Shown here one piece after another: positions 56,469 to 64,000 of a stretch of DNA of 64,000 bases. The notes beneath the pieces were generated by a model. That model searched no databases, was not told where the DNA came from, and saw only the letters and a list, made by a program, of their open reading frames with translations. The stretch's first letter is position 1, and every line of letters begins with the position of its first letter. The position numbers and the translations under genes were made by a program. Source of the stretch: Streptomyces genisteinicus (GTDB lineage: Bacteria > Actinomycetota > Actinomycetes > Streptomycetales > Streptomycetaceae); the NCBI RefSeq assembly GCF_014489615.1, contig NZ_CP060825.1, forward strand, positions 3,201,501 through 3,265,500, read 5' to 3'.

Positions 56469-57149
56469 CTACGGCTCGAACTTGTAGCCCAGGCCGCGGA
56501 CCGTCACCAGGTACCGGGGCGCACCCGGGTCCGGCTCGATCTTGGCGCGCAGCCGCTTGACGTGGACGTCGAGCGTCTTGGTGTCACCGACGTAGTCCGC
56601 TCCCCAGACCCGATCGATGAGCTGCATGCGGGTCAGCACCCGGCCCGCGTTGCGCAGCAGCATCTCCAGCAGGTCGAACTCCTTCAGCGGCAGGTCGACC
56701 TTGCCGCCGGAGACGGTGACCACGTGGCGGTCCACGTCCATCCGCACCGGGCCGGCCTCCAGGGCCGCCGGCGTGACCTCCTCCGGCTCCCCGCGGCGGC
56801 GCAGCACCGCGCGGATGCGGGCGACCAGTTCCCGCGAGGAGAAGGGCTTGGTGACGTAGTCGTCCGCTCCTATTTCCAGGCCGACGACCTTGTCGATCTC
56901 GCTGTCCTTGGCGGTGACCATGATGACCGGCACGTTCGAGCGGCCGCGGAGCTGGCGGCACACCTCGGTGCCGGGCAGACCGGGCAGCATCAGGTCGAGG
57001 AGGACGAGGTCGGCGCCGTTGCGCTCGAATTCGTCGAGCCCCTCGGGCCCCGTGGTCGCCACCGCGACCTCGAAGCCCTCCTTGCGGAGCATGTAGGACA
57101 GAGCGTCGCTGAAGGATTCCTCATCCTCGACGACGAGCACTCGGGTCAC
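56469..57149 (-). CDS. phoP: Phosphate response regulator PhoP
   Basis: A 226-residue OmpR-family regulator. Receiver domain VLVVEDEESFSDAL with phospho-Asp in LVLLDLMLPGLPG and K in YVTKPF; winged-helix C-terminus with DLPLKEFDLLEMLLRNAGRVLTR, RVWGADYVGDTKTLDVHVKRLRAKIE and the terminal GLGYKFEP. It binds PHO boxes to activate phosphate-scavenging genes. GTG start overlaps the phoR stop by four bases (GTGA), with GGAGG upstream. Confidence 0.97.
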   Translation of the reverse strand: MTRVLVVEDEESFSDALSYMLRKEGFEVAVATTGPEGLDEFERNGADLVLLDLMLPGLPGTEVCRQLRGRSNVPVIMVTAKDSEIDKVVGLEIGADDYVTKPFSSRELVARIRAVLRRRGEPEEVTPAALEAGPVRMDVDRHVVTVSGGKVDLPLKEFDLLEMLLRNAGRVLTRMQLIDRVWGADYVGDTKTLDVHVKRLRAKIEPDPGAPRYLVTVRGLGYKFEP

Positions 57150-58450
57150 GGAAGGACCTCCGGGGCTGGAATTTCGCTGTTCGGGTCGGTGTCGTAGAGC
57201 CGGTCGTCGTCCTTGACGACTCGATCGCGGCCTGAGTGGTCTCGGGCGGCCGCCTCGGGCAGCCGCAGGGTGAAGGTGGAGCCCTGTCCCTCGGAACTCC
57301 ACACCGTGACCTCCCCGCCGTGCGAGGCGGCCACGTGCTTGACGATGGCGAGGCCCAGGCCGGTGCCACCGGTGGCGCGGGAGCGGGCGGGATCGACGCG
57401 GTAGAACCGCTCGAAGATCCGCTCCCGGTCCTTCTCGGAGATGCCGATGCCCTGGTCGGTGACGGCGATCTCGATCAGCCCGGGGCCGGACCCCGGGGAC
57501 ACGCCCGCGGTCCCCGGTCCGGGGACCCTGCGCGCGGAGATGCCGACCCGGGTGCGGGCGGGCGAGTAGTTCACGGCGTTCTCGACGAGATTGCCGAGCG
57601 CCGCGGCGAGCTGACCGCGGTTGCCCCAGATCCGCAGGTCGGCGGAACCGCCCTGGTCGCCCCCGTCGGGCGACCACATGTTCGAGGCCATGGTGATCTG
57701 CTTGGTGGACGCGGTGTGCCGGGAGCGGTCGACGGCCTCCGCCACCAGTTCGTCCACCCGGACCGGCTCGGAGTCCTCCAGCGGGTCGTCGTTCTGGACC
57801 CGCGAGAGGTCGATGAGCTCCTGCACCAGATTGGTGAGCCGGGTCGCCTCGATCTGCATCCGGCCGGCGAACCTGGTCACCGCCTCGGGGTCGTCGGACG
57901 CGTCCATGACCGCCTCCGAGAGCAGGGAGAGCGCGCCGACCGGCGTCTTGAGCTCATGGCTGACGTTCGCGACGAAGTCACGGCGCACCGCCTCTATGCG
58001 GCGCGCCTCGGTGAGGTCCTCGACGAGGAGCAGCACGAGGCGGGAGCCGAGGGGTGCCACCCGGGCGGAGACGGCCAGCGCCTCGCCCCGGCCGGTGCCG
58101 CGCCGCGGCAGGTCGAGTTCGACCTGCCGTATCTCGCCGTCCCTCCGGGTGTCACGGGCCATGTGCAGCATGGGTTCGACGGCGAGCTTGCCGCCGCGGA
58201 CCAGGCCGAGCGCGTACGCCGCCGAGCTCGCCTTCACCACCGAGTCGGACTCGTCGAGGACGACCGCGGAGGAACGGAGAACGGACAGGACCGTGTCGAC
58301 GCCGGGCGGGAGCACGGCGTCCGTGTGGAGGGAGGTGCGGGTGGGGCGCTTCTGCTCCCGCTCGCTCCAGCGGAACGCCAGCACCGCGATGACACCGGTG
58401 CACAGACCGGCAATCGCTGCTGCTGCGGCGACCGCCGCGTTCACGTCCAT
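57146..58450 (-). CDS. phoR: Phosphate sensor histidine kinase PhoR
   Basis: A 434-residue membrane kinase. One N-terminal helix (AAAAAIAGLCTGVIAVLAFRW), a PAS-like region, HisKA with the phospho-His in DFVANVSHELKTPVGALSLLSEAV, and HATPase_c (N box NLVENAVNY, G1 DQGIGISEKD, GGTGLGLAIVKHVAASHGG). It pairs with PhoP; transcribed first. Divergent from phoU across the PHO box region. Confidence 0.97.
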   Translation of the reverse strand: MDVNAAVAAAAAIAGLCTGVIAVLAFRWSEREQKRPTRTSLHTDAVLPPGVDTVLSVLRSSAVVLDESDSVVKASSAAYALGLVRGGKLAVEPMLHMARDTRRDGEIRQVELDLPRRGTGRGEALAVSARVAPLGSRLVLLLVEDLTEARRIEAVRRDFVANVSHELKTPVGALSLLSEAVMDASDDPEAVTRFAGRMQIEATRLTNLVQELIDLSRVQNDDPLEDSEPVRVDELVAEAVDRSRHTASTKQITMASNMWSPDGGDQGGSADLRIWGNRGQLAAALGNLVENAVNYSPARTRVGISARRVPGPGTAGVSPGSGPGLIEIAVTDQGIGISEKDRERIFERFYRVDPARSRATGGTGLGLAIVKHVAASHGGEVTVWSSEGQGSTFTLRLPEAAARDHSGRDRVVKDDDRLYDTDPNSEIPAPEVLP

Positions 58451-58524
58451 GCCTCCCAGGTTATGCGGGGTGCCGGGAGGTCTCCCAGCCAAACGGGTGG
58501 CACCTCGAACAGTCGTCGCTCAGA

Positions 58525-58557
58525 GTTCACCGAGGAGAAAGTGCCGGTTCATTTGAG
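58525..58557 (+). promoter_or_regulatory. PHO box between phoR and phoU
   Basis: Direct-repeat units of 11 bp: GTTCACCGAGG (58525), a degenerate AGAAAGTGCCG, and GTTCATTTGAG (58547). The outer units are 22 bp apart and fit the G(G/T)TCAYYYR(G/C)G consensus. It can serve the divergent phoR-phoP and phoU promoters. Confidence 0.87.
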
Positions 58558-58649
58558 GTGGAGGGTCCGGACCCCTGCGGGGCCGAACGTGGGAGCGTGG
58601 GGGTTCGGAGCCCCATCCGGACCCCGGTCGTACAAGAGAGGGACACCCC

Positions 58650-59327
58650 ATGCGGGACGCGTACCACGAGGAACTGGACTCCATCGGCGAGGGCCTGGTC
58701 GAGATGGCCCGGCTGGTCGGGTCGGCGATCGGGCGCGCCACCACGGCCATGCTCGACGCCGATCTCAAGCTGGCGGAGAACGTGATCGCCGCCGACCAGA
58801 AGGTCGACGACCTCCAGCACGATCTGGAGGCCCGGGCGATCGCGCTGCTCGCCCGGCAGCAGCCGGTGGCCACGGATCTGCGGATCGTGGTGACGTCGCT
58901 GCGGATGAGCGCGGACCTGGAGCGCTCGGGCGACCTGGCCCAGCACGTCGCCAAGCTGGCCCGGCTGCGCTTCCCGGACCGCGCGGTGCCCAACGACCTG
59001 CACGCGACGATCCTGCAGATGGGACAGCTCGCGCAGCGTCTGATGGCGAAGGCCGCCGAGGTCATCATCACCAAGGACGTCGACCTGGCTCTGCAGCTGG
59101 AGCAGGACGACGACGAGATGGACCTGCTGCACCGCACGCTCTTCCAGCACCTGATGGACGACCGCTGGAAGCACGGCATCGAGACCGCCGTGGACGTGAC
59201 GCTGCTCGGCCGCTACTACGAGCGCTTCGCCGACCACGCGGTCTCCGTCGCCAAGCGGGTCGTCTACCTGGTCACCGGCGAGCACGCGGACGAACTCCAG
59301 CAGCCGACGCAGGTCGAGGGCGCGTGA
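58650..59327 (+). CDS. phoU: Phosphate-signalling protein PhoU
   Basis: A 225-residue two-repeat helical bundle: MRDAYHEELDSIGEGLVEMARLVGSAIGRATTAM, LARQQPVATDLRIVVTSLRMSADLERSGDLAQHVAKLARLR, YYERFADHAVSVAKRVVYLVTGEH. The ERSGD and ERFADH motifs bind metal clusters. It links phosphate uptake to PhoR and probably modulates the kinase. Strong GAGAGG-type RBS precedes the ATG. Confidence 0.97.
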   Translation: MRDAYHEELDSIGEGLVEMARLVGSAIGRATTAMLDADLKLAENVIAADQKVDDLQHDLEARAIALLARQQPVATDLRIVVTSLRMSADLERSGDLAQHVAKLARLRFPDRAVPNDLHATILQMGQLAQRLMAKAAEVIITKDVDLALQLEQDDDEMDLLHRTLFQHLMDDRWKHGIETAVDVTLLGRYYERFADHAVSVAKRVVYLVTGEHADELQQPTQVEGA

Positions 59328-59537
59328 CCCTCCTGCCCGGGGCCGTGTCGCAGGGGGCGGGAGGCGCCCGGACGGCGCGTTGCGGCACTGGGGGCGTGTG
59401 CGGGGGCGCTTGCGCGGATGCGCCGTTCCTGCGCCGTTGATGCCGGCGACCTGCCGCCCGTGCAATGGACTCAGGCGGCGATCCGTACGCCGGTGACACG
59501 CGTACGCCGAGGGCGTACGTCCCCCAGGAGGCACTTC

Positions 59538-59690
59538 ATGGCCGATACCCCCATGACCGACTCCCCGCAGGAAGCGAGCCCGGCCGGCGTGGACTTCCTG
59601 CCCCTGCTCGGCGCCTGCGGATGCGGCTCGGGCTGCGGATGCGGCTGCCAGTCGGGCGCTCCGTGCCAGTGCGGCGGCTGCAGCGGCTGA
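59538..59690 (+). CDS. Small cysteine-rich protein (possible metal-binding peptide)
   Basis: A 50-residue protein. The first half is acidic-to-neutral (MADTPMTDSPQEASPAGVDF); the second is almost only Gly and Cys (GACGCGSGCGCGCQSGAPCQ, then CGGCSG), nine Cys in 25 residues. AGGAGG is 6-8 bases before the ATG. The pattern suggests metal coordination as in metallothioneins, or a RiPP-like precursor. It is downstream of phoU and followed by a strong terminator, so it is a real expressed unit. Confidence 0.75.
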   Translation: MADTPMTDSPQEASPAGVDFLPLLGACGCGSGCGCGCQSGAPCQCGGCSG

Positions 59691-59697
59691 CGGGCCA

Positions 59698-59742
59698 CAC
59701 GGGGAAGGGGCCGTCCGGATTCCGGACGGCCCCTTCCCCGTG
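59698..59742. terminator. Strong terminator after the cysteine-rich peptide
   Basis: A near-perfect 22-bp stem: CACGGGGAAGGGGCCGTCCG on one side and its complement on the other, centre at 59720. It is bidirectional and also serves the convergent small membrane protein. Confidence 0.95.
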
Positions 59743-59748
59743 CCCGCC

Positions 59749-59985
59749 TCACTCCGGCCGGCGACGCCCGCGGTCGAACCGCCACAGCACCCGGACCACC
59801 CAGGCACCCGACACCCCCACCGCGCCCACTGCGGCGGTCCCGAGGACGGCGGTCATCGCCGTGCCCCGCAGCCCGAGGACCAGCACCGGGCTCGCCAGCG
59901 CCAGCCCGGCCACCGCCCCGAGGAACACCCCCGTCACCAGCGCGTACCCGATCTCCACCGTCCTCGCGTCCCGCTCCGCCGCCAT
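59749..59985 (-). CDS. Small two-helix membrane protein
   Basis: A 78-residue protein with two hydrophobic helices (ALVTGVFLGAVAGLALASPVLVLGL and TAMTAVLGTAAVGAVGVSGAWVV) and an Arg-rich end. It looks like a conserved Streptomyces small membrane protein; no function is inferred. Confidence 0.7.
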   Translation of the reverse strand: MAAERDARTVEIGYALVTGVFLGAVAGLALASPVLVLGLRGTAMTAVLGTAAVGAVGVSGAWVVRVLWRFDRGRRRPE

Positions 59986-60110
59986 CCCCCACGCCCCCTC
60001 CGCCGACCACCGATACCCCGGGACCTACCCACCCGGGCCCCACCCCGACGCGCCCGGTGCCGCCGGGTCCGCCCGGGTCTGCGCCCACGGCCCCGCGCCG
60101 GCTCAGCGCT

Positions 60111-60299
60111 TCAGCGCTTCAGGGCCCGGTAGCGCTTCAGCAGCGCGGTGATGCGCGCGTGGTCGGCGGGACCGTTCAGCTCGGCCAGCAGATCGTCGGG
60201 GCACAGCTCGTAGTGGTCCCCCCACCACTTACGCCCCCTGCTGTCCCAGATCCGGTACCCCCCGGGCACTCCTCTGGCCACGTACCGCCGCCTCGCCAC
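60111..60299 (-). CDS. Small basic conserved hypothetical protein
   Basis: A 62-residue protein with GTG start: ARRRYVARGVPGGYRIWDSRGRKWWGDHYELCPDDLLAELNGP. The RIWDSRGRKWWG motif recurs in small Streptomyces proteins. AAGGAGGGG is 5-7 bases before the GTG, which decides the start. It runs in the same direction as, and downstream of, gpmA. Role unknown. Confidence 0.72.
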   Translation of the reverse strand: MARRRYVARGVPGGYRIWDSRGRKWWGDHYELCPDDLLAELNGPADHARITALLKRYRALKR

Positions 60300-60359
60300 A
60301 AGCCCCTCCTTCAGGACCCGGCACACTACAGCCCGGCCGGGCGTGGCAGACAGCGAAAA

Positions 60360-60395
60360 GCCCCCTGCCCGCTGGGAGAACAGCGGACAGGGGGC
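60360..60395 (-). terminator. Terminator of gpmA
   Basis: A 15-bp stem with one mismatch, GCCCCCTGCCCGCTG (60360-60374) and 60381-60395, followed on the minus strand by TTTT. Confidence 0.88.
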
Positions 60396-60412
60396 TTCCT
60401 CGTGCCGTCGGG

Positions 60413-61171
60413 CTACTTCTTGCCCTGGTTCTTCACGGCCTCGATCGCGGCGGCGGCCGCGTCGGGGTCGAGGTAGGTGCCGCCCGGGTTGAGCGGGTGG
60501 AAGTCGGCGTCGAGCTCGTAGACGAGGGGGATGCCGGTGGGGATGTTGAGGCCCGCGATGTCGGCGTCGGAGACGCCGTCGAGGTGCTTCACGAGGGCGC
60601 GCAGGCTGTTGCCGTGGGCGGCGACGAGGACGGTGCGGCCGGCGAGGAGGTCGGGGACGATGCCGTCGTACCAGTACGGCAGCATGCGCTCGACGACGTC
60701 CTTGAGGCACTCGGTGCGCGGGCGCAGCTCGCTCGGGATGGTCGCGTAGCGGGCGTCGCCGGACTGCGAGAACTCGGTGCCGTCCTCGAGGGCCGGCGGC
60801 GGGGTGTCGTAGGAGCGGCGCCAGAGCATGAACTGCTCCTCGCCGAACTCGGCCAGCGTCTGCGCCTTGTCCTTGCCCTGAAGGGCGCCGTAGTGGCGCT
60901 CGTTCAGCCGCCAGGAGCGGTGGACCGGGATCCAGTGGCGGTCGGCGGACTCCAGCGCGAGCTGCGCGGTGCGGATGGCGCGCTTCTGGAGCGAGGTGTG
61001 CAGCACGTCGGGGAGCAGACCGGCGTCCTTCAGCAGCTCACCGCCGCGGACTGCCTCCTTCTCGCCCTTCTCCGTGAGGTTGACGTCCACCCAGCCGGTG
61101 AACAGGTTCTTCGCGTTCCACTCGCTCTCGCCGTGGCGGAGGAGGATCAGCTTGTACGGTGCGTCGGCCAT
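60413..61171 (-). CDS. gpmA: Phosphoglycerate mutase, 2,3-BPG dependent
   Basis: A 252-residue glycolytic enzyme interconverting 3- and 2-phosphoglycerate. Catalytic His in [22 protein letters not shown], second His in [16 protein letters not shown], and [27 protein letters not shown] lies 7 bases before the ATG, so it is probably leaderless. Upstream in-frame codons to 61303 are not part of it. Confidence 0.97.
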   Translation of the reverse strand: MADAPYKLILLRHGESEWNAKNLFTGWVDVNLTEKGEKEAVRGGELLKDAGLLPDVLHTSLQKRAIRTAQLALESADRHWIPVHRSWRLNERHYGALQGKDKAQTLAEFGEEQFMLWRRSYDTPPPALEDGTEFSQSGDARYATIPSELRPRTECLKDVVERMLPYWYDGIVPDLLAGRTVLVAAHGNSLRALVKHLDGVSDADIAGLNIPTGIPLVYELDADFHPLNPGGTYLDPDAAAAAIEAVKNQGKK

Positions 61172-61325
61172 GCGCACGAGCCTAATCGACGGCGCGCGCC
61201 CCCCGCGCCGGTGACCGAGGAGCGGACTCGATTGACGGCAGCCGTCAATCGAGTGGCCACCCACGACGCCCGGACCGTAACGTGCGGATACCTGCCTGGC
61301 CACTTACATCTTCATGGGGGGATCC

Positions 61326-62705
61326 ATGTCCGTCGTCGCTGTGCGGCGTGCCGTGAGCCAGAGCGTCTCGGGACTCCCCCGTGAGTTCTGGTGGCTGTGG
61401 ACGAGCACGCTCGTCAACCGGCTCGGTGCGTTCGTCGCCACCTTCATGACGCTCTACCTGACCCTGGAGCGCGGCTACTCGGCCTCGTACGCGGGACTCG
61501 TCGCCGCGCTGCACGGGCTCGGCGGCGTCGTGTCGTCGCTGGGCGGCGGGGTGATGGCCGACCGGCTGGGCCGCCGGCCCACGCTGCTGATCGCGCAGAC
61601 GTCGACGGCGCTCTCCGTGGCGCTGCTCGGGTTCGTCGAGGACCCGGTGGCCATCCCGGTGGTCGCCTTCGTCGTCGGCATGGCGAGCAACGCCTCACGG
61701 CCCGCGGTCCAGGCGATGATGGCCGACATCGTGCGCCCCGAGGACCGGGTGCGGGCGTTCTCCCTGAACTACTGGGCGATCAACCTCGGCTTCGCCATCT
61801 CCTCGGTGGCCGCGGGCTTCATCGCCGAGTACAGCTACCGTGCCGGTTTCCTCGGCGAGGCGGCGATGACGCTGGTCTGCGCGATCGTCGTCTTCGTGAA
61901 GCTGCCCGAGTCGCGACCGGAGAAGGCCGCGGACGAGGGGGCGGGCGAACCGGAGACGGGGATGCTCGGTGTGGTGCGCGACGGGCGGTTCATGTCGGTC
62001 GTCGGGCTGTCGTTCCTCGTCGCGCTGATCTTCATGCAGGGGCATGTGGGCCTGCCGCTCGCCATGGGCGCCGACGGATTCAGCAGTTCCGACTTCGGCC
62101 TGGTGATCGCGGTGAACGGCGTGCTCATCGTGGTGCTGCAGATCCCGGTGACCCGCTTCATCGAGCACCGCGACCCGGGCCGCCTGCTGATCCTCTCCGC
62201 GCTGCTCGCGGGCTACGGGTACGGGCTCACGGCGTTCGCCGGCTCGCTCGGCATATACGCGGTGACCGTCGCCGTCTGGACGATCGCCGAGATCATCAAC
62301 GCGCCCACCCAGACCGGTCTGGTGGTCCGCTTCTCGCCGGTGCACGCCCGCGGCCGCTACCAGGGCATGTACAGCCTGTCGTGGTCGGCGGCGGCCCTGG
62401 TCGCCCCGCTGATGTCGGGCTTCGTCATCGACCGGTGGGGCTCCGGATGGCTCTGGGGCCTGTGCGCGGTGATCGGCACGGTGGCCGCGGCCGGGTACTG
62501 GCTGGTGGTGCGCGACCTGCCCGGCGAGCGGCAGGGGCCCGGAGGTCCGGAGGGCTCCGGAGCCGGCCGGAGCACCGGGGCGGAGCCGGGCGCCGGGGAG
62601 CCTGCGGAGCAGGTCACGAGGACGGAGCCGGTGGAGCAGCGGTCAGTCCCTGCGCCGGCGGGCGGCGTCGCGGTCGAGCGAGGCGGGATCGACGCCGCCG
62701 CCTGA
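61326..62705 (+). CDS. MFS transporter (DHA-like)
   Basis: A 459-residue, 12-helix major facilitator. Motif A between helices 2 and 3 is GGVMADRLGRRPTLL. Later it has PEDRVRAFSLNYWAINLGFAISSVAAGF and RFSPVHARGRYQGMYSLSWSAAALVAPLMSG. The C-terminal 60 residues are a hydrophilic Gly/Glu-rich tail, encoded partly by DNA that is also the 3' end of the convergent gene. Substrate unknown. Confidence 0.88.
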   Translation: MSVVAVRRAVSQSVSGLPREFWWLWTSTLVNRLGAFVATFMTLYLTLERGYSASYAGLVAALHGLGGVVSSLGGGVMADRLGRRPTLLIAQTSTALSVALLGFVEDPVAIPVVAFVVGMASNASRPAVQAMMADIVRPEDRVRAFSLNYWAINLGFAISSVAAGFIAEYSYRAGFLGEAAMTLVCAIVVFVKLPESRPEKAADEGAGEPETGMLGVVRDGRFMSVVGLSFLVALIFMQGHVGLPLAMGADGFSSSDFGLVIAVNGVLIVVLQIPVTRFIEHRDPGRLLILSALLAGYGYGLTAFAGSLGIYAVTVAVWTIAEIINAPTQTGLVVRFSPVHARGRYQGMYSLSWSAAALVAPLMSGFVIDRWGSGWLWGLCAVIGTVAAAGYWLVVRDLPGERQGPGGPEGSGAGRSTGAEPGAGEPAEQVTRTEPVEQRSVPAPAGGVAVERGGIDAAA

Positions 62706-64000
62706 GGTCCGGCGGCCGGGGCCGCCGTCTGTGGGAACGGAGCCCCCGGAGCCGCCGTCCGCGGGAGCGGAGCCGTCGCCGGGGCCGCCGTCCGCCGGTG
62801 CGCGGCGGTCGGTCCCGGCGGCCGTCGCGTCGCCGGTCGCGTCGCCGGTCACCTTCGTTCCGGGGTGGAAGTGCGCGCAGACGTACGCGACGGCGAGCGC
62901 GATGGCCATGCCGTAGAACACCCACTGGTTGGCCTGGGCGAAGTCCAGCCGGATCGCGTTCATCGAGTCGCGCATGGTCGTCGCGAGCGGCCCGGTGCCG
63001 CTGGGGGTCGCCCCGTCCGCGTGGCCGGTGACGGCCTCGCTGACGGAGCGGGCGGCGTCCTGTGCCGCCCCCGCCGGGACGCCCTTGCCCTGGAGCGTCT
63101 CCACCACACGGTCGGTGGTCACATGGGTGAGGATCGTCCCGAAGACGGCCATGCCCACGGCGGCGGCGTAGTTGCGCACGGTCTGCGTGATGCCGGTGAC
63201 CTCGCCGTAGGAGGCGCCGATGGACCGGTTGACGGCGTCGGTGGACGCCGGGGCCAGCAGGAGGCCGATGCCCGCACCCGCCAGCGCCGCGTAGGGCCAC
63301 TGGTCGTGCATCGACAGGTCGGTGAGCTTGTTGGCCCACAGCGCGAAACCGACCGCGCCGAGCGCCGTGCCGAGCTTCAGCGCGGGCTTGGCACCCTTCC
63401 GGTCGAGGATCCGCCCGCCCCACTGGGAGGCGATGGCGAAGCCGATGAAGAAGTAGAGCAGGAACAGCGCGGCCTGGTTGGGCGAGGCGCTGAGCGAGAC
63501 CTGTGCGTAGACGGACGCGAAGAAGAAGACCGGGACGAACGCGAGCATCGCGAAGAAGAGCACCAGGTTGTCGGCGGCGAACGCCTTGTCGCGGAAGACC
63601 CGCAGCTTCACCAGGGGCTGTTCCAGGGTGAGTTCGTAGCGGAAGAAGAACGCCAGGACTGCGAGGCCGCCGACGATGCACACCCACGTCAGGACACTGC
63701 TCCACCCCCAGGCCGACGCCTGCTGCAGGCCCAGCACGCTCAGCCCCATCCCGGCCGCGACCAGCACCGCGCCGGGGACGTCGAGCTTCTCGGGGCGCCG
63801 GATGTTCGGGACACGGGCGAGGAAGGTGAGGACGAGCGCGATCACGGCGACCGGGACGTTGACCCAGAAGATCGCCCGCCAGGTCCAGCCGGTGAGCCAG
63901 CCACCGAGCAGCGGGCCGACGGCGGTCAGCGCGCCGGACAGCCCGAAGAACAGGGCGAGCGCGCGGCCGCGCTTCTCCACCGGGAAGACGTTGACGACGA
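62643..64000 (-). CDS. MFS drug-efflux transporter (EmrB/QacA-like), N-terminus outside window
   Basis: At least 452 residues of a 14-helix DHA2-type transporter; the start lies beyond 64000. Seen: PVEKRGRALALFFGLSGALTAVGPLLGGWLTGWTWRAIFWVNVPVAVIAL (motif C-like), ASQWGGRILDRKG, and NRSIGASYGEVTGITQTVRNYAAAVGMAVFGTILT. A Gly/Asp-rich cytoplasmic tail overlaps the convergent MFS gene by 63 bases. Export of a drug or own metabolite is likely; substrate not inferred. Confidence 0.88.
   Translation of the reverse strand, partial: VVNVFPVEKRGRALALFFGLSGALTAVGPLLGGWLTGWTWRAIFWVNVPVAVIALVLTFLARVPNIRRPEKLDVPGAVLVAAGMGLSVLGLQQASAWGWSSVLTWVCIVGGLAVLAFFFRYELTLEQPLVKLRVFRDKAFAADNLVLFFAMLAFVPVFFFASVYAQVSLSASPNQAALFLLYFFIGFAIASQWGGRILDRKGAKPALKLGTALGAVGFALWANKLTDLSMHDQWPYAALAGAGIGLLLAPASTDAVNRSIGASYGEVTGITQTVRNYAAAVGMAVFGTILTHVTTDRVVETLQGKGVPAGAAQDAARSVSEAVTGHADGATPSGTGPLATTMRDSMNAIRLDFAQANQWVFYGMAIALAVAYVCAHFHPGTKVTGDATGDATAAGTDRRAPADGGPGDGSAPADGGSGGSVPTDGGPGRRTSGGGVDPASLDRDAARRRRD

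Overview
The window is a stretch of a Streptomyces chromosome. GC is very high and third positions are G/C-rich. Gene order and gene content are typical of the genus: groEL with CIRCE, a cold-shock gene, thrC, otsA/otsB, nagK-nagA with a DasR box, cdgB, an hbpS-type gene beside a divergent two-component pair, msiK beside tRNA-Thr, rlmB-cysS-ispF-ispD-carD, phoP-phoR/phoU and gpmA. Many genes appear leaderless, with a TANNNT-like -10 six to eight bases before the start codon. No insertion sequence, prophage or CRISPR array was seen.

Layout. 0-2.4 kb: an HTH protein and two Uma2-type nuclease genes carrying a perfect 135-bp direct repeat. 2.4-7 kb: a membrane protein, a secreted TAP-like hydrolase, a secreted peptidoglycan-binding protein and an AraC regulator. 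7.0-11.3 kb: an accessory island on the minus strand encoding a WXG100-type polymorphic toxin locus. It holds two small WXG proteins, a 583-residue toxin with an RNase A-like C-terminus, a candidate immunity gene, an orphan RNase A-like toxin tip and a CdiI-like immunity gene. Direct copies of a groEL-terminator-like sequence bound the island. 11.3-12 kb: a YefM/YoeB-type toxin-antitoxin pair between the same repeats and groEL. 12-25.4 kb: chaperone, cold-shock, sulfur-carrier/threonine, glucosylglycerate, trehalose and amino-sugar genes. 25.5-36.6 kb: CBM protein, diguanylate cyclase, flavin reductase, ArfB, TerD, M1 peptidase, an HbpS-type protein with its two-component system, and a pentapeptide protein. 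36.8-42.2 kb: oxidoreductases, an acetyltransferase and an APH(6)-like kinase. 42.2-45.2 kb: a coiled-coil/Mrr-nuclease/TerD fusion and an orphan protein at the 3' side of tRNA-Thr. 45.3-56.4 kb: msiK, sugar nucleotidyltransferase, DoxX protein, rlmB, cysS, ispF/ispD, carD and a lipoprotein. 56.4-64 kb: the pho regulon regulators, a cysteine-rich 50-residue peptide, gpmA and two convergent, overlapping MFS genes, the last cut by the window edge.

How the parts work together. NagK and NagA feed GlcNAc into glycolysis under probable DasR control, and MsiK supplies the ATPase for sugar ABC importers, including probably the permease-less binding protein nearby. GpgS, OtsA and OtsB make compatible solutes. 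PhoP/PhoR/PhoU sense phosphate. The HbpS-type protein and its kinase/regulator pair sense heme or redox stress. Three accessory spots look the most novel: the repeat-bounded toxin island, the TerD-nuclease fusion at tRNA-Thr, and the duplicated Uma2 unit.
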